From positions 60,129 to 124,128 of the forward strand of contig SVEN01000004.1 of assembly GCA_015057365.1 (NCBI GenBank): DNA of 64,000 bases, written 5' to 3'. Shown piece by piece: positions 55,571-64,000 of this stretch. The notes under the pieces are model-generated. The model had not been told where the DNA came from. It saw only the letters and a program-made list of their open reading frames with translations, and made no database searches. The number at the start of each line of letters is the position of its first letter. Position 1 is the stretch's first letter. The position numbers were made by a program, and so were the translations under genes. Source of the stretch: Lachnospiraceae bacterium. Its GTDB lineage: Bacteria > Bacillota > Clostridia > Lachnospirales > Lachnospiraceae.

Positions 55571-56413
55571 TTATCTTACATCTCTCTTTTGCATTACGAT
55601 GATTGACGTTCCGATGGTTACCGCAAATATAACCGCCGCCGAAAGCATCATCACGAGAATTTCTTTCCGATCGGTTATCATGGAAAATCTGGTTACATTC
55701 GTTTCCAAGGCATATCTGGTTAAATCAAGAGAAAATTTGTTGCCCAACATATACAACAACGATGTCAGCTTACAACTGATTAAAATGCCAATGGTCATAC
55801 TAAGGGCCGAGCTGCGGAACAACACGCCAAGGCAAAGAATCACTCCCGCAAACGCATAGTGAAGCACAAACTGCCCACCCAGTACCGTAAACAATTTTCC
55901 TACGGAATTCAGCACCAGCTTGTCTCCGAAACAAATCTTTCCGGTCACAAACATAGTAACGAACAGTACCAAAAACATAGCAAGAACCTGCGCCCCTATT
56001 GCAACAGCCTTTGATACAATCAGCACTCCCCGGTTCGGAAACTGACCGGCAATATTCTTTATATATCCGTTCTTATGCTCTGCGCATACAAACAGCGTCA
56101 CAAAAATCGATACCACGATGAGAAACAGGCCGCTTCCTACCTGTGTATTTACCAAATCCGCAAAATCTACATCCCCTGTAGCCCACTCCGGTAAGGTCGT
56201 CGCAGAGATTCCGAAATTTAGATTTACACCATCATCACTGACATCCGCACCGATTTCCGTAGCCATGGAATCCGCCCCCTGCTCCATATTGGAGGCGTCA
56301 TACTTCGTCATGGATACCCCGAATACCGCCATTCCGACAGTCACAAGGAGCATAATCCATGTAGTAGAAGAACGAAACAAACGATATAAGTCCATTTTCA
56401 ACAAATTAAGCAT
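55571..56413 (-). CDS. ABC transporter permease (ABC-2 type)
   Basis: Multi-TM protein overlapping the ATPase gene by 8 nt. Confidence 0.85.
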   Translation of the reverse strand: MLNLLKMDLYRLFRSSTTWIMLLVTVGMAVFGVSMTKYDASNMEQGADSMATEIGADVSDDGVNLNFGISATTLPEWATGDVDFADLVNTQVGSGLFLIVVSIFVTLFVCAEHKNGYIKNIAGQFPNRGVLIVSKAVAIGAQVLAMFLVLFVTMFVTGKICFGDKLVLNSVGKLFTVLGGQFVLHYAFAGVILCLGVLFRSSALSMTIGILISCKLTSLLYMLGNKFSLDLTRYALETNVTRFSMITDRKEILVMMLSAAVIFAVTIGTSIIVMQKRDVR

Positions 56414-57320
56414 TTACAGCACCTCCCGTCAGGTTCAGATAGTAATCCTCCAGGGCTTCGTTTTTCACGATAATTCCCTTGATTGCGATTCCACGTTCCG
56501 CCAGACGGAGTGCAATGGTTCCGCTCTCCTGCAATTGCTCGTAAATCTGTATGGTTTCCGCATCCACTACCTTGTATTTCGTAATTCCCATGCTTTCAAT
56601 GACCGTGCATGCCTGCTTTGCATCCTGGGTACGAAGCTCAATATACTCTCCGCACTTTTCCATCAGCTGTTCCGCGGTCATCTCTTGTAACAACACTCCG
56701 TTGTGGATGATGCCGTACTTGGTTGCAATTTTGGATAACTCCTCCAAAATGTGGCTGGAAATAATAAAGGTAATTCCCTGTTCTTTATTTAAAGTCTCGA
56801 TTACCGCTCTGACTTCCACAATACCTTGCGGGTCCAAACCGTTAATCGGTTCGTCCAGAATCACCAGATCCGGATTGCCGATTAAGGCAAGAGCAATACC
56901 GAGGCGCTGTTTCATACCGAGAGAGAAATTCTTCACCCGCTTCTTTCCGGTCTTCTCCAAACCTACAATTTTCAATACCTCTTCTATGGTACCCTTTGCC
57001 GGTACTCCCATGGCAAGACACTTTATTTTCAGGTTCTCATAAGCCGACATATTGGCATAAATACCCGGGTTCTCAATCAGGGTTCCGATACGACCTCTGA
57101 GTTCTCTGGATTCCTTTCCGTCCTTTCCGAACAAAGAAAACACTCCGTTCGTCGGTGCTGCCAAACCCGAAAGCATCTTTAAAATCGTCGTTTTACCTGC
57201 TCCGTTTCTTCCGATTAACCCATAAATCTCGCCTTTTTTTACATGTAGACAAACATTATCTACCGCCTTCTGCTTTCCGTATTGCTTTGACAAATGATTC
57301 GTTGTCAATAAATACTCCAC
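56406..57320 (-). CDS. ABC transporter ATP-binding protein
   Basis: YGLIGRNGAGKTTILKMLSGL (Walker A), FSLGMKQRLGIALALIGNPDLVILDEPINGLDP. GTG start at 57320 behind SD aaaggagg. Confidence 0.95.
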   Translation of the reverse strand: MEYLLTTNHLSKQYGKQKAVDNVCLHVKKGEIYGLIGRNGAGKTTILKMLSGLAAPTNGVFSLFGKDGKESRELRGRIGTLIENPGIYANMSAYENLKIKCLAMGVPAKGTIEEVLKIVGLEKTGKKRVKNFSLGMKQRLGIALALIGNPDLVILDEPINGLDPQGIVEVRAVIETLNKEQGITFIISSHILEELSKIATKYGIIHNGVLLQEMTAEQLMEKCGEYIELRTQDAKQACTVIESMGITKYKVVDAETIQIYEQLQESGTIALRLAERGIAIKGIIVKNEALEDYYLNLTGGAVNA

Positions 57321-57408
57321 GTTACCGCTCCTCCTTTGCTTTACTGACTCTATCATACGAAAGAGTTACTAATAAATCGCAAAGAAAAGTTAAAGAAAAG
57401 GTAAAGAT

Positions 57409-58086
57409 TTATTTTGCAAGCCGAAAACCGATTCCCCACACCGTCTCAATGTACTCGTCCTCCGTAATATTCTTAATCTTCTTTCGGATATTGCTGATAT
57501 GTACATTGATGGTCTTGTCCTCACCGATATACACATCCTCCCAGGCATAATCATAAATGTCCTGCTTAGAAAACACCTTCTTCGGATGTAGCAAAAACAG
57601 CTCCAATATCTTATATTCCTGCTTTGTCAGCTCCAGTTCCCGTCCTTCCACTTCGGCAGAAAAACGTTCCTCGTGAAGCACCAGATTCTTGTACGCAGGC
57701 TTCTTTCCCACTGTTTCGCCCTGTCCCGCAAATCGCCGTACCTGTACTCCGACTCTGGCCACCAGTTCCTCCAGTTCAAAGGGCTTTGTTATATAATCCT
57801 CGGCACCGCCGGTCAGCAGCTCTACCTTACTGTCCAGACTGTCTTTGGCAGACATTACGATTACCGGCGTATTGCCTCTGGCCTTGATTTCCGCAAGCAG
57901 AGCCTCGCCGGGCATCCCCGGAAGCATCAAATCCAGAAGCACCAAAAGCAATTCCTCCTGCTTCACATACAAAAGACCTTCCGTTCCGGAAAAAGCCTGG
58001 ACGCACTCATAGCCCTGCTTTGTCAGCACCTCGTGTATCATATTATTAATATTGGTATCATCTTCTACAATCAAAATCTTTTTCAT
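57409..58086 (-). CDS. OmpR-family response regulator
   Basis: MKKILIVEDDTNINNMIHEVL...VLLDLMLPGMPGEALL...winged-helix ELTKQEYKILELFLLHPKKVFSKQDIYDYAWED. Confidence 0.96.
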   Translation of the reverse strand: MKKILIVEDDTNINNMIHEVLTKQGYECVQAFSGTEGLLYVKQEELLLVLLDLMLPGMPGEALLAEIKARGNTPVIVMSAKDSLDSKVELLTGGAEDYITKPFELEELVARVGVQVRRFAGQGETVGKKPAYKNLVLHEERFSAEVEGRELELTKQEYKILELFLLHPKKVFSKQDIYDYAWEDVYIGEDKTINVHISNIRKKIKNITEDEYIETVWGIGFRLAK

Positions 58087-58087
58087 A

Positions 58088-58366
58088 CTACTGCCTTCTC
58101 TTTCTAAACACTTTGCATACCTTCCAGGTCAAACCACCAAGTAACCCCACAAAAACAACCCCCAACAGCACACGAAACACTACTCTGTCATTGGACATTC
58201 CAAGAAAAACAAAGCTAACGCCGACGCCTATCAATAATACAAACAAGACAACTGCCGCCAATATACGTAACGGCATCGGCACCTTTTTGGCCCCCATCCC
58301 TTCTATTGCCCCCTCCAACAAACCTTCAAAAATGAATTCAACAATCAGTTCAATCAGTAATTCCAT
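58088..58366 (-). CDS. Small membrane protein of unknown function
   Basis: 92 aa, two or three hydrophobic segments; abuts the response regulator. Confidence 0.55.
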   Translation of the reverse strand: MELLIELIVEFIFEGLLEGAIEGMGAKKVPMPLRILAAVVLFVLLIGVGVSFVFLGMSNDRVVFRVLLGVVFVGLLGGLTWKVCKVFRKRRQ

Positions 58367-58421
58367 ACAACGCTCCCTCTTTCGTTCCTATTCTTACTTC
58401 ATCTTGCCGTAACGTATTGCT

Positions 58422-59357
58422 CTAAAACAGCGAAAACTGTACTTCCTTCAGGGACGTTACCTTCCGCTCCGTCACCTTATCGTCCTCTCCTATCTTACCA
58501 CAAAGAATAGGAGAATGCACCTCATACTTTCTTAAGTTTTCCTTTACCTGTGCTTCACTGTGGTTCGCATAACAATACACACAGCCGTTTCCGCAGGTAT
58601 GATAGGTCCCGACATCGATACTTTCCATACAACCGCATTCCGTGCGCTGGTTCTTATCCTTTGCCCCTTTTAACTTACAGCCTAAGATTTCCTCTATCAA
58701 AGCTTTGTCGATACATGCATTGTGCTTTATCCCGCAATGCGCCAAATCAATCTGCTCCGCACAGCTTGCCATCGCCATACCGTTCTCCTTTGCGATGTCA
58801 CACAACTCCTTTGCAAAGGCTTCCAACTCCTCCTTCGGAAGTTCGTAAGCTCCCAACTCCTGCATCTTCTTTTTATTCTTCGCATAGGTATCCACAAAGC
58901 TGATGACACACTTTTCCGTATAGCCCCGTAACGCCTCTGCCATCTGCCGGAACGCCTTCACATGATACTCCGGCGTATACCTCTTTGTAAACAAAATCGG
59001 GTCGTACCGCCAGATTACCCGCTTGCTTCCTATGGTCTCGGAAAGTCTTTGAAACACCGGTATCATCACATCTCGCTTATGGGGTACATTTGCCTCGATG
59101 TCCGCTCCGTAGCTTGTCAACGTAAACTGGAAGTAATACGGATAAGGCTCCAGTTCCGAAAGGCGGGCTAGCATCGGTTCCGGATTTTTTGTCCAAAACA
59201 CGATACAATCCACCGTTTCCGGAGACAGTTCCAGGCGACCGACCTGCTTCGGATTCATGGGATTGCGGGTATACACAAAGCCTTCTTTTAAACGCTTAAA
59301 AAACCACTCCGAATAAAAACTCGGAATATCGGTTCTTCGACTGACACTCAGAATCAA
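58422..59357 (-). CDS. DUF1848 protein
   Basis: MILSVSRRTDIPSFYSEWFFKRLKEGFVYTRNPMNPKQVGRLELSPETVDCIVFWTKNPEPML; C-terminal CGNGCVYCYANHS Cys motif. Confidence 0.9.
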   Translation of the reverse strand: MILSVSRRTDIPSFYSEWFFKRLKEGFVYTRNPMNPKQVGRLELSPETVDCIVFWTKNPEPMLARLSELEPYPYYFQFTLTSYGADIEANVPHKRDVMIPVFQRLSETIGSKRVIWRYDPILFTKRYTPEYHVKAFRQMAEALRGYTEKCVISFVDTYAKNKKKMQELGAYELPKEELEAFAKELCDIAKENGMAMASCAEQIDLAHCGIKHNACIDKALIEEILGCKLKGAKDKNQRTECGCMESIDVGTYHTCGNGCVYCYANHSEAQVKENLRKYEVHSPILCGKIGEDDKVTERKVTSLKEVQFSLF

Positions 59358-59448
59358 AGATGCACCTCCTCTCTCATACCGTTCAACCCCTCTACCGCAC
59401 GTTCCGCAAACCGTTACTTACCGGTCATCATCTCCATCATAACACAAA

Positions 59449-59495
59449 ATCGGCAAAATGCCCATACCTGTCTTAGGAAAGCACTTTGCCGATTA
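59449..59495 (-). terminator. Rho-independent terminator of the MCP gene
   Basis: atcggcaaagtg...cattttgccgatttt read on minus. Confidence 0.65.
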
Positions 59496-59560
59496 CATCT
59501 TATCTCTATAAACTCTGCTTACCGGATATCATTGTCTACAGACACATCGTCTTCACCTTA

Positions 59561-61051
59561 CTACGCCTGTAACCGCTCCGCATTTCTCATCAGCTTGTCC
59601 ATAATCTCCGTTACGTTTGCAATACTTTGCAGATTCGTATTACAACTCTGTAATGTATCGTTTGCCTCATCCATTACCTGCTGCGTCACAGTCTCTACAT
59701 TAACAATTCCCTCGGATACTTGCGCATTTGCCGTTGTCACTACATCTACCGTTTCCTTCAACTGCGATACCTGATCAAATATATTCCGGGTACTGGTGTG
59801 AATCTGCTTGAAATTATCTGCTGTATTATCTACATACTGATTCTGCATACGACTGCTCTCCAGCAACCGTTCCATAGAATCCGTTACCGCTCCGATAGAG
59901 CCTACAATACTGACAATCAATGCATTAATCTCACCTGTTGCTGCATTGGTCTGGGAGGAAAGATTGGAAATCTCCGAAGCCACTACAGCGAAGCCCTTAC
60001 CTGCCTCGCCCGCTCTTGCTGCTTCGATACTGGCATTAAGCGCCAACAAACCGGTCTGGTCTGCCACATTGCTGATAAGGCCCATAATCGTCTGCATCTT
60101 ATCTGCATTGGCCTTTAATTCTTCCATCTTCTCAGCCACCAGTGCACCGGACTCTCCGGACACCTGCACCTGATGCAACAAATCTCTCATAATATCGTTT
60201 CCCTTATTCAGGTTTTCTTCCGCACTATGTACTTCGGACACAATGGAACCTACTGCCGCATCTACCTTACCTACATTAGCATTAATGGTAACCGTATTCT
60301 GTTTCTGCACCGCAATTGCAGAAACACCGTCCTTTGCACCGACAGCCAACTCCTCCATAGCCTGCTTCGTTTCACCGATAGCTCCCTTCAAGCTTTCTGC
60401 CTCCATAACCGAAGCCTTTATATTCTCCGTCATAGCTGCAGCCACTTCCAAGGTATTCCGTAAGATTCCCTCCGACTGTTGACGTTCTTCTTCTGCCTTA
60501 TCAATATTGGCCTGGTTAATGCCTCTGATTTTATTTAATGCAAGAATCGAGAAGAAACCGGTTAACAACAGGCAGGCCAGAACAATCTCCGTTTCGGTAA
60601 TTTCCGCTCCGACCAATTCCCCCTTCACTGCCTTTATAACCATAAGCACAATATTGGTAAGTAATGCACAGCCTCCCAGCCCGAGCAGCAATACAGTATC
60701 TGTGTACACCATCAAAATAACGTAAGCCACGATTACATAACAAAATACCATCGATGTAGAAGTTGTAAACATAATATAACCATACAACAGCGCAAAGCCT
60801 GCCGCAAATACATACCGTACCGCCATTGTATCCGGCTTCCGTTTAAAAAACACAACTCCAAGTACCGACGGCACAACGCACAACGCCAACACAACCAGGT
60901 AACTACCAAGACTTCTGGCGTCCTTTACCACCTCTATGGCATACGCCACCGCCAACACCAGATTCATAACAAGCATACCGCTGATAGCAGTCTTGTTCGT
61001 ACTGGCAGCAGCCACACTCTTTACAGATAAATCTTCCTGCACTCTCTTCAT
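59561..61051 (-). CDS. Methyl-accepting chemotaxis protein with multi-TM N-terminus
   Basis: Signalling hairpin [51 protein letters not shown]; about 6 TM segments and no obvious extracytoplasmic sensor domain. Confidence 0.92.
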   Translation of the reverse strand: MKRVQEDLSVKSVAAASTNKTAISGMLVMNLVLAVAYAIEVVKDARSLGSYLVVLALCVVPSVLGVVFFKRKPDTMAVRYVFAAGFALLYGYIMFTTSTSMVFCYVIVAYVILMVYTDTVLLLGLGGCALLTNIVLMVIKAVKGELVGAEITETEIVLACLLLTGFFSILALNKIRGINQANIDKAEEERQQSEGILRNTLEVAAAMTENIKASVMEAESLKGAIGETKQAMEELAVGAKDGVSAIAVQKQNTVTINANVGKVDAAVGSIVSEVHSAEENLNKGNDIMRDLLHQVQVSGESGALVAEKMEELKANADKMQTIMGLISNVADQTGLLALNASIEAARAGEAGKGFAVVASEISNLSSQTNAATGEINALIVSIVGSIGAVTDSMERLLESSRMQNQYVDNTADNFKQIHTSTRNIFDQVSQLKETVDVVTTANAQVSEGIVNVETVTQQVMDEANDTLQSCNTNLQSIANVTEIMDKLMRNAERLQA

Positions 61052-61202
61052 AGGCAAACCTCGCTTTCTCATACAGTACACATCGCCCGAAGTGACTTGT
61101 CTAATTTTACATGTTTATTATATTAATTATACAATATTTCACCTAAATCGTCAATTCATTTCTGTTATTTAATACCGTGGTTTTTTTCAATATTTTCACA
61201 TT

Positions 61203-61258
61203 CCTTATAAAGAAAAACCGGCAACTGCACATTTCCTCATGTACAATTACCGGTTCTT
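61203..61258 (-). terminator. Rho-independent terminator of the GH51 gene
   Basis: aaccggtaattgtacatgaggaaatgtgcagttgccggttttt read on minus. Confidence 0.75.
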
Positions 61259-61272
61259 TTCTTATTTGCTTT

Positions 61273-62775
<1,503 letters not shown>

Positions 62776-63035
62776 TTAAAAATTGCGCCTTTCTGCAAAC
62801 GACGACACATTTTTATTGTATCACATTTTCCTTCTTCGTACATGCATTATATTGCAAGAAAACTAACATATTGTGCAAACTTTAATTTTATGCTATTCTA
62901 TGGACATACAACAAAACATTGGACAATATGCACAATTTCCATAGGCCTGTGTTGTTCTCACGACATACGGCACATTCGGAAGCCGCTTACAAAAAGCGAA
63001 CCATACACATCGTCCCTAACACGAAAGGATTCCCT

Positions 63036-63815
63036 ATGAATATCAAAAAAATGGGCTACCATCACACCCACGACACCTCCTTCCATATCGACCGCCCCCT
63101 AGGCTCCGGAGACTGGCTTCTGCTTCTTGTATTTACCCCGTCCCGCCTTGTCCTCGGCGGAACGGAGCACGCTACCACCGAGCCGTACTTTATCCTTTAC
63201 AACAGCGGTACTCCCCAGCATTACGGAGCAGCGGATACCGACTACACCGATGACTGGGTACACCTTGCCCTGAACGAACGGGATCTGGCACATCTTGCGG
63301 AGCTGGGCATTCCCTTTGACACGCCGGTGTTTCTCAAAAACATGGAACAACTATCAAAATTACTGGAATCCATCACCTACGAATTCCACTCGCCGCACCC
63401 GTTAAAGCAGGAGAATTTAACCCTGTATCTTCGCCTTTTTTTTAATTACCTGAGTGAAGAATTTGAGGCCATCCGCCATCGCGACCCCCACTTTCTTATG
63501 TTTAACCGTATCCGAAGCCAGATGTATAATGAGCCGTATTTGTACCATTCCCCGGAGGAACTGGCAAAGGAAGCAGGGCTTAGCCGTTCCTCCTTCCAGC
63601 ATATCTACCGGAAGCTCTACGGCACCGGCGTTATTGCAGACCTGATCCGTGCCCGGACAGAATATGCCTGTTATCTCCTGTCCTCCACCACTCTTCCGGT
63701 GTACCAGATTGCGGACACCTGCGGATACCACAGCGAAATACACTTTATGCGGCAGTTTAAAGAGCAGACCGGAAAGACTCCGACCGAGTATCGGAGGACC
63801 CCACAAAGAATATAG
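63036..63815 (+). CDS. AraC-family transcriptional regulator
   Basis: SPEELAKEAGLSRSSFQHIYRKLYGTGVIADLIRARTEYACYLLSSTTLPVYQIADTCGYHSEIHFMRQFKEQTGKTPTEYRR; start at 63036. Confidence 0.95.
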   Translation: MNIKKMGYHHTHDTSFHIDRPLGSGDWLLLLVFTPSRLVLGGTEHATTEPYFILYNSGTPQHYGAADTDYTDDWVHLALNERDLAHLAELGIPFDTPVFLKNMEQLSKLLESITYEFHSPHPLKQENLTLYLRLFFNYLSEEFEAIRHRDPHFLMFNRIRSQMYNEPYLYHSPEELAKEAGLSRSSFQHIYRKLYGTGVIADLIRARTEYACYLLSSTTLPVYQIADTCGYHSEIHFMRQFKEQTGKTPTEYRRTPQRI

Positions 63816-63907
63816 ACAATTTCGTGCAAAAGTAATATAATAATAAATAATACTTGTTATTTATCCAAATAGTAAGCACAAAACAAATAAAAAAGGAGGC
63901 CTTCCAT

Positions 63908-64000
63908 ATGAGGAAATTTATTCAGGCGATTCTTGTATGTGTTCTTTGTCTTTCCCTTATCGGTTGCTCATCTGTTGATAATCCGCCTGCAACCACGGAC
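63908..64000 (+). CDS. N-terminus of a lipoprotein (possible ABC solute-binding protein; truncated by window edge)
   Basis: SD aaaggagg, then MRKFIQAILVCVLCLSLIGCSSVDNPPATTD; lipobox LIGC. Confidence 0.7.
   Translation, partial: MRKFIQAILVCVLCLSLIGCSSVDNPPATTD

Overview
This is a 64 kb chromosomal window from a Firmicute, most likely a Lachnospiraceae-type Clostridium (judged from gene content and codon style only). About 60 genes are supportable and most lie on the minus strand. Housekeeping content includes RNase Z (partial), the tsaB/rimI/tsaE group, tex, addB-addA, cysK, carB, an AGCS symporter behind a glycine riboswitch, and an RR-ABC-HK operon. Carbohydrate genes include an FGGY kinase, GH9, and GH51 divergent from an AraC regulator. 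The most interesting material is accessory or intergenic: (1) a SatD-like gene whose product looks like a class III nucleotidyl-cyclase domain plus HTH, coupled to a DUF3307-like membrane protein and preceded by three exact-period 29-bp hairpin repeats; (2) a candidate minus-strand structured ncRNA at about 36.34-36.55 kb with a strong promoter, followed by a 20-bp-period repeat array; (3) a structured intergenic element on both sides of carB in opposite orientation, with compensatory changes between the copies; (4) a 152-bp element with 26-bp imperfect terminal inverted repeats; (5) a stand-alone CHAT/caspase-like protein beside two alpha/beta hydrolases; (6) a MerR-methyltransferase fusion with a 19-bp-spacer MerR-type promoter. 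No CRISPR array, rRNA, tRNA or intact transposase was recognised. Family calls come from reading the translations; no database search was run.
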